A stretch of 64,000 nt of DNA from JBCBSS01 sp039819065 (GCA_039819065.1 JBCBSS010000010.1:25962-89961); one strand, 5' to 3'; shown: positions 16,004 through 25,808, counted from the stretch's first letter. Numbers and translations: made by a program. Notes: generated by a model from the letters alone, not told the origin.

Positions 16004-17558
16004 ACTTGGAATTAAGCAATATAAATGGAATAATCATTTCTTCCATTGAGACCCCGCCGTGCTGAAAAGTATCTCGGTAGTGGTTGACATAATAGTTATA
16101 GTTGTTCGGGTAAGCAAAGAATTGGTCTTCTATGGCAAAAACATAAGAAGTGGATACATTTTGCTTGGGTAAGTGATATCGCTCAGGCTTATGAGCCGTC
16201 ATGATCTTATTATCTTCATAACCCAGATTCTTACCCTGCTTGTAGCGTAGGTTGGTGTTTACGTTACGATCACCAATGATTTTGAAGGGCCTTTTAACGC
16301 GGATTGTACCATGGTCTGTGGTAACGAATACTTTAACGTCGTGTTCGGCCATCTTCTTCAAGGCATCCAATAGTGGTGAATGTTCAAACCACGATCTGGT
16401 GATAGAACGATAGGCTGGCTCATCAGGAGCCAGTTCTCTGATCATGGCCATATCCGTTCGCGCATGAGAAAGCATATCCACAAAGTTGTAAACCACCACA
16501 TTTAGGTCATTATTCATCAAGTTATTGATGTTATCCACTAGGGATTTACCCTGTTGCGCATTTTTGATCTTGTGGTAAGACATTTTGATGTCAAGGCCGT
16601 TTCTCCTGAGCTGCCTTTCCATGAATTCATCTTCATGATTGTTTTTCCCTTCATCAATGTCCTCCCCTACCCAAATGTCACTCTCCTTATCAGCCATAGC
16701 CTTAGGCAGAAGGCCTGAAAAAATGGCGTTTCTGGCATAAGCCGTAGTGGTCGGTAGAATGGAATAATAGCACTCTTCTTCTTCAAGGTTGAAAAACTCC
16801 ATTGCAATGGGCTCGATGATCTTCCATTGATCATAACGGAGGTTATCGATTAGAATGAAAAAGACAGGCTTGTCCTGTTGCTTAAGGGTCGGAAAAACCC
16901 TGTTCTTCATCAACTGATGAGAAAGGAGCGGCTTGTCTATATTCGGATCATTCAACCAGGATTCGTAATTATCAATGACATATCTGGCGAAGTTGGCATT
17001 GGCTTCCGTCTTCTGCATATCTAACACCTCAGACATACTCTTATTCTCAGTATCTTCTATCTCCAAGTCCCAATAGACGAGCTTCTTATAGATGTCAACC
17101 CACTCAGCGTGATCCAGATCGTCGTTGAATGCCATGCTGATGTTCCTAAACTCTTGCTGATAGCTGAGATTGGTTTTTTCTGTTACCAGGCGTTTGTTAT
17201 CCAGAATTTTCTTAACCGCCAGTAGTATTTGCTTGGGGTTTAGAGGCTTGATCAGATAGTCAGCTACTTTGGCACCAATCGCCTCTTCCATCACCACTTC
17301 TTCATCGTTTTTGGTAATCATCACAACCGGCAGGTTAGGCTTGACCGCCTTTATCCTGGATAGTGTTTCCAGCCCTGACATTCCTGGCATATTCTCGTCC
17401 AGAAAAACAAGGTCAAACAGCTCGGTTTCGCTCTTTTCTAACGCATCTGTGCCGTTGTTTACAGGGGTGATATCATATCCTTTTTGTTCTAAAAAAAGAA
17501 TGTGGGGTTTCAAGAGATCAATCTCATCATCCGCCCACAAAATGTTATATCTTTGCAT
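15993..17558 (-). CDS. porX: PorX-type response regulator with PglZ domain
   Basis: Response regulator of the type IX secretion system. The receiver domain (1-120) has Asp10 and Asp11, the phosphoacceptor Asp54 (VFLDENMPG) and the conserved Lys in YLIKPLN. Instead of a DNA-binding domain it carries a long PglZ domain of the alkaline-phosphatase fold (about 195-521), with metal-binding motifs such as FFILIDNLRYDQW, NFVDMLSHARTDM and FVTTDHGTIRV. In Porphyromonas gingivalis PorX works with the kinase PorY and the sigma factor SigP; neither is visible here. Length (521) matches PorX. It is divergent from the HD gene, with 67 bp between starts. Confidence 0.93.
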   Translation of the reverse strand: MQRYNILWADDEIDLLKPHILFLEQKGYDITPVNNGTDALEKSETELFDLVFLDENMPGMSGLETLSRIKAVKPNLPVVMITKNDEEVVMEEAIGAKVADYLIKPLNPKQILLAVKKILDNKRLVTEKTNLSYQQEFRNISMAFNDDLDHAEWVDIYKKLVYWDLEIEDTENKSMSEVLDMQKTEANANFARYVIDNYESWLNDPNIDKPLLSHQLMKNRVFPTLKQQDKPVFFILIDNLRYDQWKIIEPIAMEFFNLEEEECYYSILPTTTAYARNAIFSGLLPKAMADKESDIWVGEDIDEGKNNHEDEFMERQLRRNGLDIKMSYHKIKNAQQGKSLVDNINNLMNNDLNVVVYNFVDMLSHARTDMAMIRELAPDEPAYRSITRSWFEHSPLLDALKKMAEHDVKVFVTTDHGTIRVKRPFKIIGDRNVNTNLRYKQGKNLGYEDNKIMTAHKPERYHLPKQNVSTSYVFAIEDQFFAYPNNYNYYVNHYRDTFQHGGVSMEEMIIPFILLNSKYGA

Positions 17559-17625
17559 CGATTACCAGTTTTGACGAAGTTACTGAATTATTTATTTCTG
17601 ATATAGAGAATCCAAAATCAAAGCA

Positions 17626-18855
17626 TTGCCTAAGACAAAAATCTTAAATGATCCGATTTACGGATTCATAGATCTGCCGCCAGGCATCATCATCGAGCTC
17701 ATAGACCACCCTTATTTTCAACGACTAAGACGTATTAAGCAACTAGGATTGACTGATTACGTTTATCCCGGCGCTATACATACAAGGTTCCATCACGCCG
17801 TTGGTGCCATGCATCTGATGTCCAAGACATTAGAAATGTTACGAAAAAAGGGTGTCGAAATATCCAATGAAGAATTTGAAGCTTCACTGATCGCCATCCT
17901 TCTTCATGATATCGGCCATGGCCCATTTTCTCATGCACTAGAATTCAGTCTGCTCGAAAATATCAAGCATGAGAGTATCTCTTACTTGCTGATGAAATAC
18001 TTCAACGAGTACTTTGATCACAAATTGAGCCTGGCGCTAAAAATATTCAGGGACAGCTACGAGCGAAAGTTCTTTCATCAGTTGGTTTCCAGCCAACTCG
18101 ATATGGACAGGCTTGATTACCTGGCCAGGGACAGCTTTTATACCGGCGTATCTGAAGGAAAGGTTGGGGTAGAACGCATCATTAAAATGCTTAACGTGAA
18201 GGATGATCGTGTGGTGGTAGAGGAAAAGGGGATTTACTCTGTCGAGAACTTTCTCAATGCCCGTCGATTGATGTACTGGCAGGTCTACTTGCACAAAACA
18301 TCAGTAGCCACCGAAAAAATGTTAATACTGCTGATCAATAGGGCAAAACTGTTGGCTCAATCCGGAGAAACCGTTATGGCTAGTCAGCCGCTAAGTCTCT
18401 TCCTGAATCACAGCAAATCCCTTGAAGATTTCCAAGGCAATGATGAGGTACTAAAGTCCTTCAGCTTACTCGATGACTATGATATCTGGGGAAGCATTAA
18501 AATGTGGTATCATCACAAAGACCACATTTTATCAATGCTCAGTGCCATGCTTTTGGAAAGGAAACTTTTTCGCGTCAAACTCTCTGCTGAAGCGGTACAA
18601 AAAGCAGAAATCAAGCAGTTAAAAACCAAAGTGGCAGACACTTTCCAAATCCTTAGAAAGGATACGCGTTATTTTGTATCACATGGAGAAGTGAGCAATG
18701 AAGCGTACCTATCAGGAGGCAATAGAATTGACGTGCTCAGAAAGACGGGAGAGGTGGTTGATGTGGCTCAAGCGTCGGATCTTCCTAACATCCTGGCTAT
18801 GAGCAAAATTGTCAAAAAAAACTACCTATGCTGGCCTAAAAATGTATCTTTGTGA
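17626..18855 (+). CDS. HD-domain phosphohydrolase (dGTPase/SAMHD1-like)
   Basis: Metal-dependent phosphohydrolase of the HD superfamily. The H...HD...D constellation is visible: His56/57 (TRFHHAVG), His94-Asp95 (LLHDIGHGPFSH) and Asp in QLDMDRLDYLARDS (near 165). The closest group is the SAMHD1/YdhJ-like proteins, which often hydrolyse (d)NTPs; the substrate is unproven. The start is TTG at 17626: conserved sequence begins at once (KILNDPIYGFIDLP) and no ATG occurs for about 60 codons. It is 27 bp upstream of lpxD, an order I believe is widespread in Bacteroidota. Confidence 0.88.
   Translation: MPKTKILNDPIYGFIDLPPGIIIELIDHPYFQRLRRIKQLGLTDYVYPGAIHTRFHHAVGAMHLMSKTLEMLRKKGVEISNEEFEASLIAILLHDIGHGPFSHALEFSLLENIKHESISYLLMKYFNEYFDHKLSLALKIFRDSYERKFFHQLVSSQLDMDRLDYLARDSFYTGVSEGKVGVERIIKMLNVKDDRVVVEEKGIYSVENFLNARRLMYWQVYLHKTSVATEKMLILLINRAKLLAQSGETVMASQPLSLFLNHSKSLEDFQGNDEVLKSFSLLDDYDIWGSIKMWYHHKDHILSMLSAMLLERKLFRVKLSAEAVQKAEIKQLKTKVADTFQILRKDTRYFVSHGEVSNEAYLSGGNRIDVLRKTGEVVDVAQASDLPNILAMSKIVKKNYLCWPKNVSL
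18845..18852 (+). promoter_or_regulatory. Candidate -7 element before lpxD
   Basis: TATCTTTG fits TAnnTTTG exactly and lies 30 bp before the lpxD ATG, inside the last codons of the HD gene. No TTG sits at the ideal upstream distance, so it is a weak internal promoter candidate for the lipid A genes. Confidence 0.3.
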
Positions 18856-18882
18856 AAATTTTTTTAGAACTAAGCTTACTGT

Positions 18883-19929
18883 ATGGAATTTAGTGTTAGC
18901 CAGATAGCTGGGCTTCTTGGCGGCAGGATAGAAGGGGACGGAGAACTAAAAATTAACATGCTCGGCAAGATACAGGATGCAAAAGAAGGTCAAATCACAT
19001 TCCTGTCAAATCCCAAATACGAACCCCACATTTACGATACTAAGGCTAGCGCTGTAATTGTCAAAAGCGACTTCGAACCTAGGAAGGAAATAAAGGCCGC
19101 ACTCATCTTTGTAGAAGACCCATACACAGGCTTTACTCGTCTGCTAGAAGAATATCACAAGTTCGTTAGTTATCAGAAATCAGGTATAGAAAATCCGTCA
19201 TACATCAGCGAATCTGCTAGTGTAGGTGAAGGTATTTATCGAGGTGCCTTTTCTTATATTGGTGAGCAGGCTGTGATAGGCAAAAATGTTAAAATCTATC
19301 CCAACACTCATATTGGTGACAGGTGCCAAATCGGTGACAACACTATTATTCATCCCGGAGTTAAGGTGTATCAGGATTGCAAAATTGGCAGTAATTGTGT
19401 CATTCATTCCGGAGTTGTCATTGGTAGCGATGGGTTTGGGTTTGCACCTCAAGAAGATGGCACCTACAAAACGATCCCACAGCTGGGTAATGTGGTGATA
19501 GAAGATAATGTACACATAGGGGCTAATACGGTGCTAGATTGCGCTACGCTTTACGGTGATTCTACTGTTATAAAGTCTGGCACTAAGCTTGATAATCTTA
19601 TACAAATTGCACACAACGTCGAGATAGGAGAAAATACGGTAATCGCTGCTCAGACAGGTATATCAGGTTCAAGTAAAATTGGTGATAATTGCGTGATCGG
19701 CGGCCAAGTTGGCCTTGGAGGCCACATAAGCATCGCTAATAATACCTCTATCGGCGCGCAAGCAGGGATCATTAGAAATATTAAGAAAGAAGGCTTAGCC
19801 ATAGTAGGAAGCCCTGCCTTTGATGTCAAACAATATTTTAAGTCTTATGCTGTTTTCAAAAACCTTCCTGACTTAGATGCAAGGCTTAAGCAACTTGAAG
19901 AAAAAATACTAAATTTGCCGACCGTTTAA
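18883..19929 (+). CDS. lpxD: UDP-3-O-acylglucosamine N-acyltransferase LpxD
   Basis: Adds the second hydroxyacyl chain to UDP-3-O-acylglucosamine, the third step of lipid A synthesis. An N-terminal uridine-binding domain (about 1-100, including ITFLSNPKY) precedes a left-handed beta-helix of hexapeptide repeats (about 105-320). The catalytic His is at about 244 in IAHNVEIGENTVIAAQ. The C-terminus forms the usual helix (DLDARLKQLEEKI). Length 348 is standard. It sits 9 bp before lpxC/fabZ. Confidence 0.97.
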   Translation: MEFSVSQIAGLLGGRIEGDGELKINMLGKIQDAKEGQITFLSNPKYEPHIYDTKASAVIVKSDFEPRKEIKAALIFVEDPYTGFTRLLEEYHKFVSYQKSGIENPSYISESASVGEGIYRGAFSYIGEQAVIGKNVKIYPNTHIGDRCQIGDNTIIHPGVKVYQDCKIGSNCVIHSGVVIGSDGFGFAPQEDGTYKTIPQLGNVVIEDNVHIGANTVLDCATLYGDSTVIKSGTKLDNLIQIAHNVEIGENTVIAAQTGISGSSKIGDNCVIGGQVGLGGHISIANNTSIGAQAGIIRNIKKEGLAIVGSPAFDVKQYFKSYAVFKNLPDLDARLKQLEEKILNLPTV

Positions 19930-19938
19930 GGGAGCAAA

Positions 19939-21333
19939 ATGAAAATAAAACAGCACACAATTCAAAAATCCGTGACGCTCTCAGGTGTGGGACTACATAC
20001 TGGTATAGATGCCAATATGACCTTCTTACCCGCCAAACCTGACCATGGCATCAAATTTCAAAGAGTAGACCTGGAAGGTCAACCCATTGTAGACGCGGAT
20101 GTAGACAACGTTGTGGATCTATCCAGGGGAACTACCATCGAGCAAAGTGGTGCAAGAATCAATACGGTAGAACACACATTGGCAGCTCTTGTTGGCCTGG
20201 AAATAGATAATGTACTGATACAACTTGACGGGCCGGAGCCTCCGATTATGGATGGTAGCTCCAAACCGTTTATAGATATTTTGAAAACAGCAGGTTTTGA
20301 AGAGCAAAACGCACTTCGAAACTTCTACGAGGTAGAAGAAAGCATATTCTATAGAGATGCCGCACGAGATGTAGAAATCGCTGCCCTCCCTTTGGATGAT
20401 TACCGGGTGACCGTAATGATCGATTACAATTCGCCGGTACTAGGTAGCCAGCATGCTACACTTACACATATCAGCCAGTTCGAAAAAGAAATTTCTTCTT
20501 GCCGCACATTTTGCTTCTTGCATGAGCTTGAGATGCTCTACAAGAACAATTTGATCAAAGGTGGTGATCTGAATAATGCTATCGTGGTGGTTGACAGAGT
20601 GATAGAAGATCATGAATTGGTAAGTATCGCCAAGCTGTTCAACAAGCCGAAAGTAGAGGTCAAAAAAGAAGGCATCCTCAACAATGTCGAGCTTAGGTAT
20701 AAAAACGAACCGGCAAGACATAAACTGCTAGATGTAGTCGGGGACTTGGCCTTGGCCGGGAGACCTATTAAAGCACAAATATTAGCTGCAAGACCGGGTC
20801 ACGCCGCCAACGTGGCTTTCGCTAAGAAGTTAAAGCGTGCGATGGAAGCTTCTACCAAGAACAACATGCCAAAGTACGATCCTAATCTCCCGCCCGTACT
20901 GGACATAGACCAAATAGCGAACATACTCCCTCACCGTTACCCTTTCTTACTAATTGACAGAATACTCCATTTGGACGATGAGAGCGTATCGGGTACTAAG
21001 AGTGTCACTATAAACGAACCATTTTTCCAGGGTCATTTCCCAGGCAACCCTGTTATGCCAGGTGTACTACAAGTTGAGGCAATGGCCCAAATTGGTGGTA
21101 TATTGGTGTTAAATACTGTTCCTGATCCGGAAAATTACTGGACTTATTTTCTAGGTATCGAAAACTTCAAGTTCAGAAAGATGGTACGTCCTGGTGATAC
21201 GCTAGTCATCAAATGTGACTTGCTGGCCCCTATTAAACGTGGCATTGCAAAAATGTATGGTAGAGCTTTTGTTGGGAAATCATTGGTTTGCGAAGGAACT
21301 ATGATCGCCAGCATTGTACGTAAAGACCCATGA
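19939..21333 (+). CDS. lpxC/fabZ: Bifunctional LpxC deacetylase / FabZ dehydratase
   Basis: Fusion of two enzymes. Residues about 1-305 are LpxC, the zinc deacetylase that commits UDP-3-O-acyl-GlcNAc to lipid A; zinc ligands lie in NTVEHTLAAL and RHKLLDVVGDLALAG. Residues about 320-464 are FabZ, the (3R)-hydroxyacyl-ACP dehydratase, with catalytic His in LPHRYPFLLIDRI and Glu in MPGVLQVEAMAQ. FabZ consumes the hydroxyacyl-ACP that lipid A enzymes use, so the fusion ties the two flows together. This fusion is a hallmark of Bacteroidota. It is followed by lpxA with a 4-nt ATGA overlap. Confidence 0.97.
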   Translation: MKIKQHTIQKSVTLSGVGLHTGIDANMTFLPAKPDHGIKFQRVDLEGQPIVDADVDNVVDLSRGTTIEQSGARINTVEHTLAALVGLEIDNVLIQLDGPEPPIMDGSSKPFIDILKTAGFEEQNALRNFYEVEESIFYRDAARDVEIAALPLDDYRVTVMIDYNSPVLGSQHATLTHISQFEKEISSCRTFCFLHELEMLYKNNLIKGGDLNNAIVVVDRVIEDHELVSIAKLFNKPKVEVKKEGILNNVELRYKNEPARHKLLDVVGDLALAGRPIKAQILAARPGHAANVAFAKKLKRAMEASTKNNMPKYDPNLPPVLDIDQIANILPHRYPFLLIDRILHLDDESVSGTKSVTINEPFFQGHFPGNPVMPGVLQVEAMAQIGGILVLNTVPDPENYWTYFLGIENFKFRKMVRPGDTLVIKCDLLAPIKRGIAKMYGRAFVGKSLVCEGTMIASIVRKDP

Positions 21334-22109
21334 ATCAACCACTCGCATATATCCACCCACAAGCGAAGATTGCCCGAAATGTTGTAATCGAGCCTTTTAC
21401 TACTATTCACAAAAATGTAGAAATAGACGAGGGAACATGGATAGGCCCAAATGTGACCATCTTTGAAGGAGCACGAATAGGAAAGAATTGTAAGATATAC
21501 CCTGGCGCATCTATCTCTTCTATTCCACAAGACCTAAAATACGGGGGCGAGGAAACAGAAACTTTTGTAGGTGACAATACAGTAATCAGGGAATATGTGA
21601 CTATAAGCCGCGGCACAAACGATAAGTTCAAAACAGCTGTGGGCAAGAATTGCCTTTTAATGGCTTATGTACACGTCGCTCATGATTGCATCATCGGTGA
21701 TAATTGTATTCTGGTCAATTCAGTACAGTTAGCTGGTCATGTCGATGTCGATGACTTCGCCATAATCGGTGGAGCTACGGCGGTTCATCAGTTTGCCAAG
21801 ATCGGTGCCCATGCCATGGTTGCTGGAGGTTCACTGGTTAGAAAAGATGTTCCTCCTTACGTGAAAGCGGCTCGCGAGCCCCTTACATACAGCGGTATAA
21901 ATTCTATTGGTTTGCGTAGAAGGGGTTATTCACCAGAAAAAATTAACGAGATTCAGGAAATTTACCGATACATCTTCCTAAAGGGGATGAACAATTCTAA
22001 AGCATTGGACATCGTTGAATTGGAGCTCAAACCATCTAAAGAGCGGGATGAAATAATCAATTTCATAAGAGGTTCCGATCGTGGTATCATGAAAGGGTAC
22101 GCCTACTAG
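21330..22109 (+). CDS. lpxA: UDP-N-acetylglucosamine O-acyltransferase LpxA
   Basis: First enzyme of lipid A synthesis, moving a hydroxyacyl chain from ACP to the 3-OH of UDP-GlcNAc. Hexapeptide repeats fill about 10-185, with the catalytic His118 in YVHVAHDC, equivalent to E. coli His125. The C-terminal helical domain begins near GLRRRGYSPEKINEI. Length 259 is typical. Start overlaps the lpxC/fabZ stop by 4 nt. Confidence 0.97.
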   Translation: MNQPLAYIHPQAKIARNVVIEPFTTIHKNVEIDEGTWIGPNVTIFEGARIGKNCKIYPGASISSIPQDLKYGGEETETFVGDNTVIREYVTISRGTNDKFKTAVGKNCLLMAYVHVAHDCIIGDNCILVNSVQLAGHVDVDDFAIIGGATAVHQFAKIGAHAMVAGGSLVRKDVPPYVKAAREPLTYSGINSIGLRRRGYSPEKINEIQEIYRYIFLKGMNNSKALDIVELELKPSKERDEIINFIRGSDRGIMKGYAY

Positions 22110-22160
22110 TACCATACGAATCACTCATCACTACAATCATAAAAGACCAAAATCAGCTAT

Positions 22161-22781
22161 ATGAAAATCATAGCAAGTGATTTAAGCAAGCGATTTGGTA
22201 AAGAATGGGTATTTAAAGATTTCAACTTTGAGTTTAATGCCAACAGTGCATATGCGGTAACAGGTGCTAATGGAAGTGGTAAGTCCACTTTATTAGCTAT
22301 TCTATGTGGCATTATGCCCCCCAAAAGCGGTCAATTACAGTACTTTCTAAACGACCAGCCCATAGAGGGTGATGATGTATATAAATACATCGGGTTCTCG
22401 GCACCTTACATGAGTATTATAGAGGAATTCACATTAGTTGAATTCTTAAACTTCCATTTTAGCTTCAAGAAGATGATCAAAGGCCTCAGTGTGGCTGATG
22501 TGATTGATAAAGCCTACTTGACGGATGCGATGGATAAGCCTATCAAAAATTTCTCTTCAGGCATGAAGCAGCGTGTGAAACTGGCTCAAGTCTTTTTTTC
22601 TGACACACCTGTAGTATTCCTGGATGAGCCCACCTCAAACCTCGACGTCAAGGGTCAAGAATGGTACCAGAACCATTTAAAGGGCATTTTAGACCAAGGC
22701 CGCCTGATCATCATCGCATCCAACGAACCCAAAGAATATGCGGTCTGTCAGGAAAAAATTAGCCTCGAAGAATACAAATAG
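22161..22781 (+). CDS. ABC transporter ATP-binding protein
   Basis: A 206-residue ATPase subunit. Walker A is TGANGSGKSTLL (about 34-45), the signature FSSGMKQRVKLAQ (about 132-144) and Walker B PVVFLDEPTSNLD (about 150-162). Size and the SGMKQR signature recall CcmA and other small exporter ATPases. No permease gene is adjacent, so the substrate is unknown. It is 51 bp after lpxA; co-transcription with the lipid A genes is possible, and in some Bacteroidota an ABC ATPase follows lpxA at the same place. Confidence 0.88.
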   Translation: MKIIASDLSKRFGKEWVFKDFNFEFNANSAYAVTGANGSGKSTLLAILCGIMPPKSGQLQYFLNDQPIEGDDVYKYIGFSAPYMSIIEEFTLVEFLNFHFSFKKMIKGLSVADVIDKAYLTDAMDKPIKNFSSGMKQRVKLAQVFFSDTPVVFLDEPTSNLDVKGQEWYQNHLKGILDQGRLIIIASNEPKEYAVCQEKISLEEYK

Positions 22782-22896
22782 GGTTACCCTTAAAAAAAAT
22801 AAGTAATTAATGGATAGTTATCTTATATTTAGGGAAATTTCGCTATCATTGAAGCCTGTAGTGAGATTTAAAACATTCTATAAATAAATATTATCA

Positions 22897-23340
22897 ATGA
22901 GAAAGCTAAGTTTATTGCTAAGTGGATTCGCACTTTTTGGAGTCCTACTAATTTCAAGCTGCGGTGATGATGATGGAGGTGAAACTGAATCGGAGAGACA
23001 AACTCGTTTATTGACTACGCCGACTTCATGGACTTTGTCTTCAGTTACACTCGACGGTGTTCCCGTCGATGGATGGAACGCTTTCACTATTAATGTAGTA
23101 AATGGTTCATCTGTGTCCACTGCTAACGCTGTATTTCCTGGACCTTGGTCTGGAAGTCACACATGGGAATTCGGTACGAGTGTTACTACTCAAATCGTTA
23201 GAGATCCCGGATCAAATGATGAGCTTGCTGTGACTTATTCAGTGACTGAAACCACACTTCAGTTACAATTCCAGTTCGAAGGAGATGGCTTCACCAGTAG
23301 AGTTGAAGGTAATTGGGTTTTCAATATGACGGCCCAGTAA
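22897..23340 (+). CDS. Small secreted lipoprotein, probably surface-exposed
   Basis: Hypothetical protein of 147 residues. The N-terminus is a lipoprotein signal peptide ending in LLISSC, with Cys22 followed at once by GDDDGGE. An acidic run just after the lipidated Cys is the lipoprotein export signal that sends lipoproteins to the outer face of the outer membrane in several Bacteroidota, so surface display is inferred. The rest is Thr/Ser-rich and probably beta-structured (repeated TWxLSSV-like and TQIV strands), resembling lipocalin-like small lipoproteins. No catalytic motif. Followed by a strong terminator. Confidence 0.75.
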   Translation: MRKLSLLLSGFALFGVLLISSCGDDDGGETESERQTRLLTTPTSWTLSSVTLDGVPVDGWNAFTINVVNGSSVSTANAVFPGPWSGSHTWEFGTSVTTQIVRDPGSNDELAVTYSVTETTLQLQFQFEGDGFTSRVEGNWVFNMTAQ

Positions 23341-23362
23341 AATAGAACTAAGAAATTCACCG

Positions 23363-23397
23363 AAAGCCGGTTCGTTAATATGAACCGGCTTTTTTAT
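23363..23397. terminator. Strong bidirectional terminator
   Basis: AGCCGGTTC (23365-23373) and GAACCGGCT (23382-23390) form a perfect 9-bp GC-rich stem, flanked by AAA on the left and TTTTTT on the right. It serves the lipoprotein gene and, from the other strand, mutS2, which ends at 23413. Confidence 0.9.
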
Positions 23398-23412
23398 TGT
23401 CCTATAGTCATA

Positions 23413-25806
23413 TTACTTGAGAGAGACTACACTAATCCCCGCACCCCCCATTTCTACATGCTCATCAACTGCGGATTCCACCTCGGAGTGTTTACGAAGA
23501 AACTGTCTGATCAAATCACGAAGTACGCCATCTCCTTTGCCATGAAGAATACGAACTTCGCCGATGCCAAATAGCAGCGCATTGTCAATGTAAGTATCGA
23601 CTATGCTGAGTATCTCATCCGCTCGTCTGCCTCTAACATCAAGAGTAGTGCTAAAAGCAGCTCTTTTTTCATTGATATCCATATTTCCCGTACTTCGGGA
23701 AGAGGATTCGTCTTTGTCTTTTTTGAGCAGAGATCTCGAAACCCGTTCTAATCGATTGAGTTTAACGTTAGATTTCAGGCCACCAACCTGCACTTCTACA
23801 TCTTTCCCTTTCATGCCTAAAACCTCACCAATCATGGGCTGACCTTTTATTCTGACCGCATCTCCTACTTCAATAACCCCATCTATTACTTCAACCTTCT
23901 GCTCCTTTGGTGTTTTGACAGGATCAACCTTAATATCCTTCTTCAAGACCTCGATCTTACTCCTGGCTTTCTTGGTTTCCTTCTTCTCTGCTCTGTTTTC
24001 TTTGATATGCCTGATCGTTTTTTCGATGGTTTTATTGGCATCGCTCAAGAGTTGGGAGGCTTCAACCTTTGCCTTATTCAGAATCTCCTTTTTCTTATCA
24101 GTCAATTCTCCTTTAAGATCCGAATACTCATTAATAAGCTTCCGAAGGTCTTTTTCCTTGGCATTAATTTGTTTTTCCTTTTTGGCAAGCTCTTGTTTCT
24201 GTTTCTCCAGTTGAGTCAACAGCTTTTCAAAGTCCACATGTTCTTTTCCAGCCAGATTTTGAGCATCGCCAATAACATCTTTGGGTAAGCCAATTTTACC
24301 TGCGATTTCCAAGGCGAAAGAACTACCAGGTCGGCCAATCTCCAACTGATAGAGAGGCTCTAGCCTGGCGACATCGTAGCGCATCGAGGCATTTTCGATA
24401 CCGTCATGTTGTTTGGCAAATTGCTTGATATTGGCGTAATGGGTAGTAATCACCCCGTAAACCTTTTGATCTAGAAGCCTTGTTAGGATAGACTCGGCCA
24501 AAGCGGCACCTAATTGTGGTTCAGTGCCTGTTCCAAATTCATCGATTAGAATCAGTGACTTTCCACCGGCATGCTGAAGGAAATTCCGCATGTTAGTGAG
24601 GTGGGAACTATACGTACTCAAATCATCCTCAATTGATTGTTCATCCCCTATATCAATGAATATGTCTTTGAAAATACCGGCAGTAGATTGCTCACTCACC
24701 GGAATAAGCATACCACATTGCAACATGTATTGGATGAGGCCCACAGATTTCAAACACACAGATTTACCTCCTGCGTTGGGGCCTGAAATAACGAGAATGG
24801 TTTGATTCTGACTTAGCCGAATGGTCAATGGCACTACTTGTTTACCCGCTTCTTCAAGGGTCAGTTGCAATAGCGGATGGCAGGCATCTGTCCAATCAAC
24901 CACGCACTCATTCTTAAATAACGGCATGACAGCATTAAGCTTGATGGCCATTTTGGCCTTGGCTCTAATAAAGTCAATCAAGGATAAGAATCGGTAGGAC
25001 TTGCTGATGTTATCCAAATCACCGCGAATCAAATCGGTTAATGAGGTCAGTATTCTGATTACCTCCCGTTTCTCCCTGTAGTGTAGATCTCTGATTTCAT
25101 TATTGATGTCTAGTGCCTCGGCAGGTTCTAAATACACCGTCTGCCCTGTGGCAGACTCATCATGCACAAAACCCTTGATACGACGTTTGTGCTCCGCTGC
25201 AACGGGTATTACCATCCTGCCATCCCTGAAAGTCATAGAAGAACCATCTGGGATGTAGCCATTGGATTTAGCTTGTTTGAATATGCCTTCGGTCACTTTT
25301 CTGAGCCTGCTTTCTTCTTTGAGAATACTCAGCCTTATTTCCCGCAGCTCAGGAGTAGCATTGTCTCTTATCTTGCCTTTATCATCGATCTTGTCTTCAA
25401 TCGAATTAACCAGACTTGAATGTACATTGACCAGTGTAATCAACTGCGATAATTCTGCGTATTCCTCTTCCCTCTTCTTGAGGAAATCCCTACAGGATAG
25501 AATGGTCTTCAGAGAAAGTTTTACGTCAAACAGTTCTCCTTCCGTCAGGAAGGCACCTTCTACCCTGCCTTTGTTCAGATGTTCTTTTACATCTATATAA
25601 TTGGATGAGGGGAATGATTCTCCAGATTCCAGTATCTGTTTGAATTCTTCTGTTTGTCCAACTACTTTTTTGAGGTGCTTGTAATTATGGCTAAATGCCA
25701 CCTTATCTACCATCTCTTTTCCCAAGGTAGATAAGCAAGACTGTTTAAGTAGTATTCTAATTTTATCAAAACCAACTTTGGCTTCGATATCGGAGGGGTA
25801 TAACAT
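23413..25806 (-). CDS. mutS2: Endonuclease MutS2
   Basis: DNA-binding ATPase that suppresses homologous recombination and, in Bacillus, rescues collided ribosomes. Unlike MutS it lacks the mismatch-recognition domain. The ATPase core has Walker A ISGPNAGGKSV (about 330-340) and Walker B SLILIDEFGTGTEP (about 410). A long coiled coil spans about 510-640, and the C-terminal Smr nuclease domain (about 723-797) carries LDVRGRRADEIL and LHGKGDGVLRDLIRQFL. Length 797 is standard. The upstream DUF4296 lipoprotein gene ends 2 bp before it, so the two form a unit. Confidence 0.96.
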   Translation of the reverse strand: MLYPSDIEAKVGFDKIRILLKQSCLSTLGKEMVDKVAFSHNYKHLKKVVGQTEEFKQILESGESFPSSNYIDVKEHLNKGRVEGAFLTEGELFDVKLSLKTILSCRDFLKKREEEYAELSQLITLVNVHSSLVNSIEDKIDDKGKIRDNATPELREIRLSILKEESRLRKVTEGIFKQAKSNGYIPDGSSMTFRDGRMVIPVAAEHKRRIKGFVHDESATGQTVYLEPAEALDINNEIRDLHYREKREVIRILTSLTDLIRGDLDNISKSYRFLSLIDFIRAKAKMAIKLNAVMPLFKNECVVDWTDACHPLLQLTLEEAGKQVVPLTIRLSQNQTILVISGPNAGGKSVCLKSVGLIQYMLQCGMLIPVSEQSTAGIFKDIFIDIGDEQSIEDDLSTYSSHLTNMRNFLQHAGGKSLILIDEFGTGTEPQLGAALAESILTRLLDQKVYGVITTHYANIKQFAKQHDGIENASMRYDVARLEPLYQLEIGRPGSSFALEIAGKIGLPKDVIGDAQNLAGKEHVDFEKLLTQLEKQKQELAKKEKQINAKEKDLRKLINEYSDLKGELTDKKKEILNKAKVEASQLLSDANKTIEKTIRHIKENRAEKKETKKARSKIEVLKKDIKVDPVKTPKEQKVEVIDGVIEVGDAVRIKGQPMIGEVLGMKGKDVEVQVGGLKSNVKLNRLERVSRSLLKKDKDESSSRSTGNMDINEKRAAFSTTLDVRGRRADEILSIVDTYIDNALLFGIGEVRILHGKGDGVLRDLIRQFLRKHSEVESAVDEHVEMGGAGISVVSLK

Positions 25807-25808
25807 TA

